From: Cristatella mucedo
Lineage: Eukaryota; Bryozoa; Phylactolaemata; Cristatellidae
Reading direction: 5' to 3'
Length of the DNA: 64,000 nt
Assembly: GCA_009760855.2 (NCBI GenBank)
Contig: WPIO01000008.1
Coordinates: 1,678,501-1,742,500, forward strand
The position numbers were made by a program, and so were the translations under genes. This document shows positions 21,930-32,849 of the stretch, piece by piece. Every line of letters begins with the position of its first letter. The stretch's first letter is position 1. The notes beneath the pieces are model-generated. The model had not been told where the DNA came from. It made no database searches and saw nothing but the letters and a program-made list of their open reading frames with translations.

Positions 21930-23406
21930 TAATAATAATAATAATAATAATATTGCACTTGATAAAGCGCCCTCAGAGAACTTAATCTCTTTCTAGGCGC
22001 TTTACATTTGCTGCAAAGTGATACGCAATAGAATAGTAAGTAAAATCATGCTTGAAAAACAAACAAAATGAATAACATGGTTAGGGGTTACATGCACTGG
22101 GTCAGCATGCAAATGTGGTTAGTGGCAGCATGAACAGTGTCAGCACGCATAAGCACATCGAGGACGAATCACAGGGACCCACTAAATGCTGTCCTAAATA
22201 GGTATGTTTTTAAGTTACTTTTAAAGGCATACGAGTCCAAAGGATTTAAGGTTTGTACGAGGTATTTCTAGACTGTTGGATTCCGAAAAGCGAGTGGTAC
22301 GATGCTTTGCCTGATGGGGTAGTATCTCTGAAAGATAGGCTGGAGCCATAGAATGAAGAGACCTAAAAGTGAGCGACAAAACCTTGAAGTCAATACGTTG
22401 CTTGACTGGTAACCAGTGCAGGTCGGCGAGAAGTGGAGTAATGTGGCAACTGCGACGCTCACGACAGACAAGCCTAGCTGCAGAGTTTTGCACCAGCTGC
22501 AATCGCCTGATCGCACATGCTGGTAGACCAGTAAGCAGTGAGTTGCAGAAGTCGAGGCGAGATGTCACGAATGCATGGACCAACTTGGACGTGGTATCCT
22601 TATCTAAACAAGCCCTAATTTTAGCAATGTTATGAAGCTGAAAATAGGCTGAATTGACTGTGGAGCTGATGTGGTCGTCTAACGAGAGGTCGCTTTGGAA
22701 TATGACACCTAGATTTCGAGCTGATGCAACTGGAGATATGCTGGCAGAGCCAATTTTGAAAGTCAGCCTTTCCAATTTCTGAATAACACTAGGTTTGCCC
22801 ATAACTAGTAAGTTAGTTTTATCATCGTTTAGTTTTAGAAAATTTGCTGCCATCCATGATCGGATGTCATCAATGCATGCAGCAAGTGAGTTGAGAGAAT
22901 TTGAGGTGCTCGAAGGCTGGGAGGGATCAAAGCAAAGGTACAACTGAGTGTCATCCGCATAGAAGTGAAAGCCTAGATTGTGCTTGGCAATCACATCAGC
23001 GAGAGGGAGAGTATAAACGGTGAAAAGGACCGGACCTAGCACAGAGCCCTGAGGTTCTACTTGATGATCTTTGTCCATTCACGTCAACACTCTGGAGTCT
23101 CCCACTGAGATAGGACCTGAACCACTGCAGAGCAGTGCCAGTGATGCCCAGGCGAGATGAGAGGCGCTCTAGAAGTACTTTGTGATCGATGGTATCAAAA
23201 GCTGCCGAAAGATCGAGCAAAACAAGAAGAGACACTCTACCCATGTCTGCATTCCTAAGTAGGTCGTTGTATACCCGAAGCAATGCTGACTCTGTGGAGT
23301 GATTAGCTCTAAAGCCAGACTGGAACTTACTAGCAAGGTGTGAGGTTTCGATATACGAGTTCAGCTGGTCTGCCACGACCCGTTCCAGTGTCTTTGATAG
23401 GAATGT
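21930..23406 (-). mobile_element. LINE family A copy, 5'-truncated, nested in the Polinton-like element
   Basis: Minus-strand frames 23,376-22,996 and 23,078-22,221 cover reverse transcriptase motif A ('LVLLDLSAAFDTIDH'), motif C ('[11 protein letters not shown]') and the C-terminal part. A ~16-bp deletion at motif B (near 23,055) shifts the frame, and an internal deletion of ~80 bp lies near 22,223. The 3' hairpin and (AAT)n tail are at 21,930-22,020. The terminal CGA codon is TGA here (22,169-22,171). It separates two halves of a charged viral gene. Confidence 0.9.
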
Positions 23407-23975
23407 TCAAGTTCTCTTCTTTGCTTCTCTTCCTCAAGCTTGTCACCAAGCTTGTCACCAAGCTTGTCACCAAGCTTATCATCAAGCTTGTCATCAAGCT
23501 TGTCACCAAGCTTGTCACCAAGCTTGTCACCAAGCTTATCATCAAGCTTGTCACCAAGCTTATCATCAAGCTTGTCATCAAGCTTGATGACAAGCTTGTC
23601 ACCAAGCTTGTCATCAAGCTTATCATCAAGCTTATCATCACCATTATTCATCATTCATCATATCATATCATATCATATCATATCATTCATCATATATCAT
23701 CATTATTATAATCGAGCTCTCGTCGTTTCAAGGCATATTCCTTTTCAAGCCTTTTTTCTTTGTTTCAAGTTCAATCAGTTTGCTCGCCCATTGAATTTTA
23801 TTGCATTTGTTAGTATTCTTAACACCAAGATTAGTCATTCTAGAGATCACGAGTGCAGCTTGGCCAATGCCATCAATAACTTTATCAAGAACTCCAGAGC
23901 CGTACTTCTCGCCAGTAATCTTACCATGCCCAATTCTAGTGTAACTTCCATTCTTCTCTACTATCTGTAAAATTC
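23407..23975 (-). pseudogene. Charged coiled-coil-type protein of the element, interrupted by a LINE
   Basis: The minus strand from about 23,970 reads 'GHGKITGEKYGSGVLDKVID', then 'WASKLIELETKKKGL', a frameshift, the DKL(G/D) repeat, 'EEEKQRRELEH', and then the nested LINE. On the far side (21,925-21,780) Lys/Glu-rich sequence resumes ('EEDYDHKVKEMDLEIK') before the capsid gene. I infer one gene split by the LINE. Its high charge and Leu spacing suggest a coiled coil. Family unknown. Confidence 0.4.
23434..23640 (-). repeat. 12-bp minisatellite coding for a DKL(G/D) tetrapeptide repeat
   Basis: About 17 units of 'aagcttgtcacc'/'aagcttatcatc' are present, each with a HindIII site. On the minus strand it reads in one open frame as repeated 'DKLG'/'DDKL', followed by 'EEEKQRRELEH'. 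One unit is inverted near 23,583-23,600, giving 'KLVIKL'; the palindromic AAGCTT allows such a flip without losing the unit. It is followed upstream by an ATATC-type array (23,656-23,700). Confidence 0.85.
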
Positions 23976-25690
23976 TAGTGTCGCCATTACATCAGATACA
24001 ACATTAGCTTCATTACTCTTTTGGTCTGTCAAGCTAACACTGAAAGTACTTATCGCATCTATGTCTCCTCTTGTCGGCGGATACATAATATTTTCAAATG
24101 GATGTCCAACTTTGTCACCAGGATTTATGTCTGCTATGTCAATTACACACAAAGAATAACATTTGTAAGCAATCCTGTTTGATCTCCAGATTCACCAAGT
24201 CCCAATCAACGCTAATCCATTTCACTTCTATTTTATCAGGAAAACTCATTTTATTCCATGCTTTTTAAATGCCAGAAAAATAAATAGCTTTTTCATTTGC
24301 TTCATGATGTGTTCCTCTAACCATTTCAGGATCAAACGAACCCTGTTCATTAGAGTTAAAGCAAAGTGTGTCACCGATTGAAGCAGATAAGCCTGAAGCA
24401 TTACTCACTAACAAAACAACATAATTTTCAACGACTTGCAATAAACTTTGCCACCTGTGTCAACACAATGCCTACTTCCTGTCACTTTTGTTTTACTTGG
24501 CTTGCATAAGTTTGTGTTTCTGCTTTTTGGGTCTGGCCAAAGCTTAAGCAAGGCATTCAAAGTTTACGCTATCTTCGTTGAATTATGATAACCTACGGGA
24601 ACTTTAATTTAAACTAATGTTAGATCTGTCATGGATCTTGTGTACCAAAGTGTACCATTCACACCGTGAACTACATTCAAGATTACTTTGCTAGTGTAAA
24701 AAACTCGACTCTTCTGAGCCCAACTTTGTCAAACCCTTTTTCCTTATGGATTATTGGTGGACTTAAAGTTTTTGAATCAGAACCAGTTGCTCTGGTTAAC
24801 CCTATCGACATTCTGATATTATACTTCAACGCTTTTTATCACAACTGTAAATTTCTGCAAACCGAAGTCTAAATTTTGTTATCTTGGCTGGTAACTGTAA
24901 TCACTATATCCGAAACTGTTTCACCAACTATACCATGATGATCGATTGTATTTGGCTCACATACCGTTTGTTCCCAATGATAAAAATTGCAAGAAAAACT
25001 TCTAAGCACTAGAGATTCTTCTCCGTTTATGTAACTTAAACCACTTGCAACCAAATATCAATTCACGAATATTAAGTTCACATCAGAAACAACTACTTCA
25101 TTTTCGAAGACAAACTATGTGTTTGGTACATAGGTTACTTGATCGGCCATACTCAGATAATTTGTACTAAAATTAGGATCTATTGTATAGGCCGAACCAG
25201 TACAAAAAAGAATACTAAAATCCCTAGATATGTTTGCAAGAAACTTCCAACCAACGCGCATCATAATCCAGCAATTTGAAGTATCTATATCAATTCTAAG
25301 TTGAAACTTGTCTGTTGTTGCGCCAGACTGAGTTTTTGAATTGTTCATTGTGTCAGAAGTTCCAATGTTCACATCATCTGAAGCAGCCGAATAAATTCCG
25401 GGCCTAATCGTTAGTGTTATCTCAGATCCATCAGAAACTCTGTAAATAGAAGTATTATTCGAATCTGTTATGTTCTTCACTGAAGTAGCTCCTACGAACC
25501 ATTTGAAAAGGACCTTAAATTGCTTGCTCATCACCATAATTGTGGCATCTATCCGGGTTCTCACAGGATTTGTGGTTCTAGAAATGTTAAACACAAATCC
25601 TTCTGGCTTTGATTGAGCACATCTTCTTATTGCTTCAAGGTCCTTCAGCATCTCTTGTGAAATTTTTACTAGCCCGGAGATTTCTATATG
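23961..25690 (-). pseudogene. Large virion-like protein of the element, unidentified
   Basis: The minus frame 25,651-25,115 (178 codons) starts 'MLKDLEAIRRCAQSKPEG' and is rich in Ser/Thr/Asn/Val with beta-type character. The same frame continues past a TAG, with 'SGLSYINGEESLVLRSF' and 'HHGIVGETVSDIVITVTSQ', to about 24,870. Related frames go on to 24,152-23,961 ('IADINPGDKVGHPFENIMY'). Together this is about 560-640 codons. It could be a penton-like or other structural protein. I do not recognise a family. Breaks: several stops and at least three frameshifts. Confidence 0.4.
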
Positions 25691-25989
25691 CTAACGTCAA
25701 ACGAAAGTTGATTGATTTTAGCAATATGTCTCTTAGGTGCTTTTTGCCATTTCCCGAGTTCTAGTTTCTCAGGTGCTTCTGCTTCATTCTTAACAGTCAA
25801 AGGAACTTCTGTCACTCCACTGCCAGCCTTTTCCAAAGCTTTTACTCTGGACATCACAATAACAGGAGTACCTTACTACTTTGGCTCTGCACAGAGTCTG
25901 TTCTTTCGTTCTCAGTGTTTGGGATCCTCATCGGATAATTTTGGTAGATGTTTTGAAATGTTTCTGAGTTTCCTGTTTCTCCGTAATAT

Positions 25990-26578
25990 TTTACCATTTG
26001 CTTAACTCCGGGAGGCAACTTTTTCCTTTCCGTGAATCTTTCAAGACACTATAAGCTTTGACAGGAGTAGTCTTCGGAACGCCAGTGCTCGGATTAATAC
26101 CCAATTGGTCGGCTATGTCTTTCTGAATAGCATCAGTAGCACCATTGGTTAGTCCATTAGAGGCATTTTTTCCAGAATTTGCAATTATGATTGATTTTTT
26201 ATATTGCTTTTCTTTAACTGCTTCAGCGAGTTTTCCAACAGTTAGAGAAACATCAGGACCAGCACTCAAACTTTCTAATGCCTAAGCTGTTTCAATTTGC
26301 CTATTAATAGCAGGTCTACCTTTCTTCAATTTCTCAATAACAGCATTACCAGAGCTACCAGCTGCTCTATCTAGCGCCCGTTGGTCCAAATGTGCTTCAA
26401 CAGTATCTCTGGTTGGAATTTTTGCTTGAAGTCACTGTACTTCTAGATCATTCTGCAGATCCGTTGAGTCACGCAAGTCTTGAAAGTCACGCAATCACTT
26501 ATCGTAGTCCAATGCGTCTTTCACACTGCCGTGATACTTCATTTCAGTCTTTGAAAAAATCTTACCGCTGAGCATTGT
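25990..26578 (-). pseudogene. Unidentified protein of the element, one frame with three stops
   Basis: A single minus-strand frame from ATG at about 26,578 ('MLSGKIFSKTEMKYHGSVKD') to the open piece 26,269-25,991 ('GPDVSLTVGKLAEAVKEKQY' to 'KGKSCLPELSKW') is interrupted only by three stop codons. Ala/Lys-rich helices dominate. Position between ATPase and capsid genes suggests a minor virion component; that is inference. Confidence 0.4.
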
Positions 26579-26629
26579 CCTATATCTAGTTCTACTTTTC
26601 GATAAAAGTAGTTATTAGTTGTTGACCAT

Positions 26630-27243
26630 CACGGTCTACAGTAAAAAATCGGCCTTCAGACAGTTTTTTTAAGATTGACGACACAGTATCCAAAACGATT
26701 CCTTGTGCAAGAATTAACCCAATCACAAAATAGTTTGCGATCTATGACACCAGTACATGCTTCCTGGATGTATTTGGTGTCAGATGCATTCTGTTTGAAA
26801 ATTATTATCATATTAATGTTGTTTCTTATCTATATTCTGGGAACGTTAGTAAAATCCTTGAACAAGATAAAATATATTTAGTTCTTTGTGTCTTCCTCGT
26901 GTAAAGTAATCTAGAATCTATGTTTGATCTTCTGTCATGCAGTTCTTAAATGAATCAACTTCTCGCATTTGCTCGATTCCATCGATCCAAACATAAGCAC
27001 CTTTTTTGTTTTTAATTTCATAGTTATGAGGCCTTTGTACAACTTCTAGTCAAGAGTAGAAGCAATTACTGTACAAGTGCCGTAGTTTAACATATCATAG
27101 AAGATCCGATTCATTATTAACTGTGATTTACTCAATCCACTTGGCCCAAGTACTAAAGCACGAATTGGAACTGTCACCGGGGGTTCTTTATGACCTGTTA
27201 CTGAATCTTGCCCAAAATAAAACGCTTTAACTTTTAGTAACAT
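26630..27243 (-). pseudogene. Packaging-type ATPase (FtsK/HerA-like), broken
   Basis: The minus frame 27,243-27,046 holds 'VPIRALVLGPSGLSKSQLIM', a Walker A loop in which the G of GKS/T is Ser. After a stop and frameshift comes 'AYVWIDGIEQMREVDSF' and then, near 26,880-26,680, 'INMIIIFKQNASDTKYI' followed by 'DRKLFCDWVNSCTRNRFGY'. That last block fits the sensor Gln and C-terminal part of adenovirus/Polinton packaging ATPases. The role in the family is DNA translocation into the capsid. The altered P-loop plus stops make this copy inactive. It is divergent from the protease-side genes, with 10 bp between start codons. Confidence 0.65.
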
Positions 27244-27253
27244 CTACATAGAA

Positions 27254-27405
27254 ATGGAAGGAAACATTTACTGCTTGAAGTGCAAGAAGCATAATGACAA
27301 TCTTCACGCCGAATACAGTGAAATCTAGGGACCAAAAGGGCCTCGTGGTTTTGTGAAAGCAATCTGCATGATCTTTGAGCACAAGGAAATAAAGTGTTCA
27401 AGCTA
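27254..27405 (+). pseudogene. Small zinc-ribbon-like protein of the element
   Basis: ATG at 27,254 opens 'MEGNIYCLKCKKHNDN'. After a TAG at about 27,326 the frame goes on with 'GPKGPRGFVKAIC' and ends at TAA near 27,405. One CxxC pair is visible; the second pair is reduced to a single Cys ('ICMIFEHK'). Short proteins with two CxxC pairs around a Lys-rich hairpin are common in Polintons and related viruses. Function unknown. Confidence 0.4.
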
Positions 27406-27449
27406 AGACATGATATCACTGCTGGAATAGGTGCTGATTCATGGCAAAC

Positions 27450-27910
27450 CTAGAGGTTCGGGCACGAACATGAGCAAGGAAGAGTTATTGCAAGATCTGC
27501 AAGAAGCGCTTAACGAATTAAAAAAATTCCTCAGCCCTAACACACATTAAGCTACTGGTATACGTCACTAAGCGAGGAACATCAAACTTCAGAGGATTAT
27601 TGGCAGGAGATGAGCTAGCACAGATGAGACTACGAGAGACAGAGTGCTTCATATTTAACACTAGTAAGACATAGCGAGCAATCTGTCACTGGGTTGCATG
27701 TGCAAACAAGGCAAAAAATGCTTTTACTTTGACACATTTGGTGCAGTACCAATGCCTTAATCACTTGAATATTTTGAAACAGTGCCTAGTGTTTCTACTT
27801 TCCAATGGCGAGACTATTCTGAAACAACCTGCGGATCGAGATGTCTCATTTTTCTGAAACTAAGGAGCTTTAAATACTTCGGAACAACAATGGAAATAAT
27901 TTTATAATTA
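27450..27910 (+). pseudogene. Adenain-type cysteine protease (capsid maturation protease), broken
   Basis: The plus strand shows, in order, 'SNFRGLLAGDEL' (about 27,580-27,616; the conserved N-terminal block), 'ECFIFNTS' then 'CHWVAC' (His, 27,684-27,701), 'CFYFDTFGAVPMP' (acid residue, about 27,720-27,757), and 'ETTCGSRCLIFL' (Cys, about 27,820-27,856). The order His, Asp/Glu, Cys and the Cys-Gly-x-x-Cys context match adenovirus-type proteases, which cut capsid precursor proteins. There is one frameshift between His and Asp blocks, a TAG before the His block and a TAA after the Asp block. All catalytic residues survive. Confidence 0.7.
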
Positions 27911-28204
27911 AGTTTTGCACGAAGAGGAACTGCAACAGTTGGCTTCGAAGCGGAAACTCTTAGAAGTGACGATCATATAAGAATAAGAAACAATGAGAAA
28001 CTTTACTTAGTGCATAAGCTTGCTAGGCTCGTGATAAAAGAACGTATGCCTTTGAATGAATTGGGCCATGAAAATAATTTTAAGTCTGATAATAGAATTA
28101 TCAATATTTGAGAAGCAATGCGTGCAGAAAACGAAAGAAACAAAAGAAAAAGATCTGATTGCTCTTCAAAATATATAGGTTTAGCTGGCATAGGGTAAAG
28201 CTAA

Positions 28205-28350
28205 AATGGCAATAATAATAAAATTGATAATCACCAATACTAATAATATTAATAATAGTAATGCAATAAATAAAGCGCCCTCGGAGTATCCAATCTCTTT
28301 CTAGGCGCTTTGCATTTGCTGCAAAGGGAAACGTGATTGAATGGTGAGTA
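28205..28350 (-). mobile_element. LINE family A 3' tail in the element
   Basis: An (AAT)-type tail at 28,208-28,265 is followed by 'aaagcgccctcgg' and 'ctttctaggcgctttgcatt', the family A 3' hairpin on the minus strand. About 90 bp of LINE sequence remain. Confidence 0.75.
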
Positions 28351-28639
28351 ATATAATTTGGGTTACTTTGATTTTGTAGAAGATGCGGCTGCGGCTGGGG
28401 ACTTAAAAGCGATGCGTTTGCATTTACAATAAGCGCGTCTAAAGTTTGAATATTACCTTACAGGAGATACAAAAAACACAAGATTTGATTGATTTCTAGT
28501 TAGTACAACGCTTTTTCAACTGGTCCCTAAGTTTTAACGTTTCGGAATGTTTCTCCTCTTGGCTCTTACCCTCTGCGAAACGTTTCTCCAATAGCAATGC
28601 ACTTTCGGCCTTATAATGGCATTGTTATTCCCGATCGTT

Positions 28640-28890
28640 GATTGCTTAACTTGTTTTTATTGCCTCCTTTAACTCGGGGGTGTAATCGACCCCTGATTTT
28701 TCAACAAGCTTTTTTCCTTTATTTAAATAGTCTAGTCGTCCTCTTACTTCCGTCATGTCTACTTTTTGTCAATGTCTGCGTCGATAGCCTTCTGCAGAAT
28801 TTCTAACCGCGAATTCAAAATTGAAATGGAATTCCTTAATCTTGAGCTTTGTAATTCAAGAGCGGAAAGTCTTTTTTCATGCGTTTCCAT
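28640..28890 (-). pseudogene. Small coiled-coil protein of the element
   Basis: ATG at 28,888-28,890 (minus) opens 'METHEKRLSALELQSSRLRN', with Leu/Ile in heptad-like spacing. After two stops and a frameshift comes 'GRLDYLNKGKKLVEKSGVDY' to a TAA near 28,645. The heptads suggest a coiled coil. No family name. Confidence 0.4.
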
Positions 28891-28922
28891 GAGCGGAGCT
28901 CTTGCTGTGTATGTTGTAATAT

Positions 28923-29640
28923 CTATTCTTTTTTTAATGTTGCAAATGTCGCAGCGATGGAAACAGCTGTACCAACGGTGTCAACAACAGCTACTGCACG
29001 CGAAACGATCGCGTGAATTGCGGGCGCAAAGCCGCCACGTCGGACTTTGGGGAAATTCTGGCTCCAAGATTTCTGATCAAGTAACGAGGCGTCCAATAAA
29101 CTTTTCCGCCAAAACACTTCGTCTGAGAATTGTCTGCTGGATGTTTATGCCAGTTGGATTTAAAATTTTTCCGCTTGAAGTAGTATTTATCATTATAATA
29201 ACCAGCTTCCAGATTGGAAATAGTTTTTTCTAATCCATAACTTTTTCAGAATTTTTTCCAAGCAACGTGCTTATACTTGCCTGAAGCGATATCATCAACT
29301 ATCTCCTTAATGAACAGACCAAGATCTGGTATTCCTGTCACTCTAGATATAAATCCGCCAAAAACTTTCCTAACAGATCCAATCACTTTCATTGAAGTAA
29401 TAACTTTTGGAAAAATGCCAGCAATCTTATTAGATGCAGCTAATAAAAGTTTTGGAGCAACCTCAGGCACGATTTTGATAACGTCCTTGGAAATTACTTC
29501 ACCAGCAGTATTTATTACTATTTTGCCTGAAACGATTTCTTTAGCTACGTCAAACCCCAGTTTGATATCTTCAGCTTGTTCAATCCAAGCATTTTTTCGA
29601 CAGTTGAATCGTTGTTCCTGACCTAGTACTCCAAGCTGTC
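28923..29640 (-). pseudogene. Unidentified protein of the element, probable minor virion protein
   Basis: The minus frame 29,470-29,246 ('PEVAPKLLLAASNKIAGIF') continues past one TGA with 'GLEKTISNLEAGYYND' and 'GGKVYWTPRYLIRNLGARIS'. It then shifts to the frame ending at 28,923 with 'SRAVAVVDTVGTAVSIAATF'. The Ala/Val-rich C-terminus could be amphipathic or membrane-active. The gene is cut at its 5' side near the nested LINE at 29.7 kb. Confidence 0.4.
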
Positions 29641-29704
29641 TTAATTTTGCTCGATAAAGCCTTATTTAAGGCCAAAAGAGTGCCACGACCGATATCTTCA
29701 AATT

Positions 29705-30872
29705 AAATCGGAACAGGTCGTGGCGAACCAGCTAAACTCATATATCGAAACCTCACACCTTGCTAGTAAGTTCAAGTCTGGCTTTAGAGCTAATCACTCC
29801 ACAGAGTCAGCATTGCTTAGGGTATACAACGACCTACTCAGGAATGCAGACACAGGTAGAGTGAATCTGCTTGTTTTTCTCGATCTTTCGGCATCTTTTG
29901 ATACCATCGATCACAAAGTTCTTTTAGAGAGCCTCTCATCTTGCCTGGGCATCACAGGCACTGCTATGCAGTGGTTCAGGTCCTATCTCAGTGGCAGACT
30001 CCAGAGTATTGACGTGAATGGACAAAGATCATCTGAGGTACCTCTGAAATATTGGGTACCTCAGGGCTCAGTGCTAGGTCTGGTTCTATTCACGGTTTAT
30101 ACTCTGCCTCTTGCTGATGTGATTGCCAAGCACAATCTAGGCTTTCACTTCTATGCGGATGACTCATTTGTACCTTTCCTTTGATCCCTACCAGCCTTCG
30201 ACCACCTCAAATTCTCTCAACTCACTTGCTGCATGCATTGATGACATCAGCACATGGATGGCAGCAAATTTTCTAAAACTAAACGATGAAAAAACTAACT
30301 TACTAGTTATGGGCAAACCCGGTGTGATTCAGAAATTGGAAAGGCTGACGCTCAAAATTGGCTCTGCCAGCATATCTCCTGTCGAATCAGCTAGAAATCT
30401 AGGTGTCATATTCCAAAGCGACCTCTCGTTAGACGACCATATCAGCTCCACGGTCAAATGTGCCTATTTTCAGCTTCATAATATTGCTAAAATTCGGGCT
30501 TGTTTAAATAAGGATACCACATCTAAGTTGGTCCATGCATTCGTGACATCTCGTCTCGACTTCTGCAACTCACTGCTTACTGGCCTACGAGCATGTGCGA
30601 TCAGGCGATTGCAGCTGGTGCAAAACTCGGCCGCTAGGCTCGTCTGTCGTGAGCGTCGCAGTTGCCACATTACTCCACTTCTCGCCGACCTGCACTGGCT
30701 ACCAGTCAAGCAACAGATTGACTTTAAGGTTTCGTCGCTCACTTTTAGGTCCCTTCATTCTATGGCTCCAGCCTATCTCTCCGACATACTCCCCGATCAG
30801 GCCAAGCATCATACCACCCGCTTTTCGGAATCCAACAGTCTAGAAATACCTCATACAAACCTCAAATCCTTA
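29705..30872 (+). mobile_element. LINE family A copy truncated at both ends
   Basis: Frames 29,720-30,184 and 30,153-30,983 cover reverse transcriptase motifs A ('DLSASFDTIDH'), B ('YWVPQGSVLGLVLF') and C ('FHFYADDS', broken by a frameshift). The homology to the copy at 51.9-53.9 kb ends at 'cctcaaatcctta' (30,872). The last 60 codons, the hairpin and the tail are absent. Loss of a LINE 3' end cannot come from normal insertion, so a later deletion or rearrangement is implied. Confidence 0.9.
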
Positions 30873-30879
30873 GATCACA

Positions 30880-31504
30880 AGTCTAGGAAAACCAGTAGCA
30901 CACTCAGACGCAACGAAGCTTTCATACGCGGCAGGTCCAGACTTTGGTTGACAAGTAGTCTCAAATGTTTTCTGAACAATTGAAACAGTTGGCTCACTAA
31001 GTGCTTGGTTGCCGAAAAAGCTTGGAACTACGAGTTCTCAACTGAACTGTGCAAACATTAAAGGAATCTCTGGTTATTCTGCTGATGGCACTCGGTTTAC
31101 AAGACCTTATAAAATTGTCCATTACGGCTCACTGAAGTCAGTATGCAATTATTTGGAGGTGTTTCTAAAGGACATCTTGACCTTCAAACGTGAAGGATTC
31201 AGAATTAGTGAGTAACCAATAGGTTGATACAGCAAAGCAGCAGTGCAGTATCAAGTACTTAAAAGGGAAAAGCTTCCCGAGTTTGCTAGAACTTGGCACT
31301 TTTGGCACAAACGTTAACGACACTGGGACAGAAACTTCTAGCACTCAGCTCATTCCTGCAGACATGCCGGTGTTTGACATCAAATGTGCTAAAGTAGGAT
31401 TTGCTACTCCTATTACAGCATGTATTCCTCAAGCCGTCGGTAACTTTGGCATTGTTTTTAACGTAATGTGGTGCAGTGAAAAACAAGCGGATCCCTCGAG
31501 TTAA
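30880..31504 (+). pseudogene. Unidentified coding remnants of the element
   Basis: A frame around 31,009-31,215 contains 'GISGYSADGTRFTRPYKIV' and a charged C-terminus. A second frame, 31,283-31,504, contains 'ADMPVFDIKCAKVGFATPI', a beta-like stretch. Neither is recognised. They sit between the truncated LINE and the plus-strand fibre-like gene. Confidence 0.3.
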
Positions 31505-31679
31505 AAAGTGATAACAGTTACGGAGTTTCGGGAACTTTGATGTTAGTGATTGGAATATATGTATCTTGCAGATATGTGATTAATAACTTTATGGTTGATA
31601 AGTCTGTAAGTTATGTAGATTTTCTTGTTTGTATAGTATAGAAAATTTCTCTCGGTTACAGAAGAAAAGGATCCTAAGC

Positions 31680-32830
31680 AAGGAATTGTATTCGAAGAAC
31701 TGGTGATATACTTGCTGGAAACTTGAACATGAACGGAAACCTAATAAAACATTTAGGTGATCCTGTTGATCCTGGAGATGCAGTCAAACGAAAGTAAATT
31801 CATACTAATTTTATTACTAAAGTTTCTAGAGAAGTTTCTACTGCTGATGATGATATTGATATGAAGGGGCACCGAGTAACAGATCTTGCTAACCCTGCAA
31901 ATCCAAGTGATGCTGCAACAAAGACTACTTTGATACAAATTTGACATAAACAGGAGAAGAAATTGCTGAAACTTTAACTGTTAATGGGTTAATAGTGTTA
32001 GTAGTCCTCCATATTCTGAAAATTATGTCTCAAATCAAGATTACCTTGATAATAACTTTGTTAAATCTTCTGGATATACTATGAAAAGAAATATATAAAG
32101 ATATGTTAGGAAATTCTATTAGAATTGCAAACGATCCTTTTGATAAGCATGATGGAGTTATGCTTGGATATCTAAATGCTTTATCAGGTATAAATATAAT
32201 GTCCGTAAAATGTTTGGGAATATTGATTAGTTCATTAACTACAGTTATATTTGCTAATGAGCGGCAAGGAAGATGGATTACTACTTTAGGCGATGTTTTT
32301 TTTAAAAGAGGAATAATTGTGGTTGGAGCAACGTACGTTCTTCCTGATTCAAAAGCAGGAGTACTTGTGTCAACACCATATACGATAAGTGGAATAGACG
32401 AGCAATTACGTGGTGGATAAACATTTGATGAAAATAAAAATCTAGTAGAGTAAATTTTTCAGAGAAGGAAAAGACTTACACGATAAGCAGATAAGTGTGA
32501 GTGCTTATATAGACAAGGGATAACATGCTAAACAAGGAGATTCTTTAAAATGCAGGATACATTGGTCATTCAAGAAAATAAAACAATAAATTTTGGAAGT
32601 ACTGTAGATGCTTTGTAAACAGTTATTAAAACTTTTTCAGACATCAATAATCTTAGAAAAAATTCGGATGTAGTAGTAAGAGGATATTTATCGACTAACA
32701 CTAAAACAGCTATGTAGGCGTATTAAAGCCTGTAAATGGAACTGATATAGCTACAAACGAATATCTTGATAAAAAATTTGGAAAAGAAAATCAAGAGATG
32801 ATCAAAGGTGAATTAAAATTAAACCGATAG
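31680..32830 (+). pseudogene. Fibre-like protein with repeated tail-fibre motif (plus-strand copy)
   Basis: At least four units of one motif are visible: 'NLNMNGNLIKHLGDPVDPGD' (31,721), 'DIDMKGHRVTDLANPANPSD' followed by 'AATK' (31,852), 'DMLGNSIRIANDPFDKHDGV' (32,099) and 'LKPVNGTDIATNEYLDKKF' (32,728). The pattern (D/N)M-x-G-x-x-I-x-x-L-x-x-P-x-x-x-x-D-A-x-x-K is that of phage tail-fibre shafts. The longest open part is 32,103-32,420 (105 codons). Several stops and shifts separate the units. I infer an attachment fibre or adhesin of the virus-like element. Confidence 0.6.
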
Positions 32831-32849
32831 GTTATTATAGAAAGTACCT

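Noticed and set aside
23434-23640. CRISPR-like or satellite array
   Set aside because: Units are 12 bp without spacers and read as a coding tetrapeptide repeat, so it is a minisatellite within a gene.
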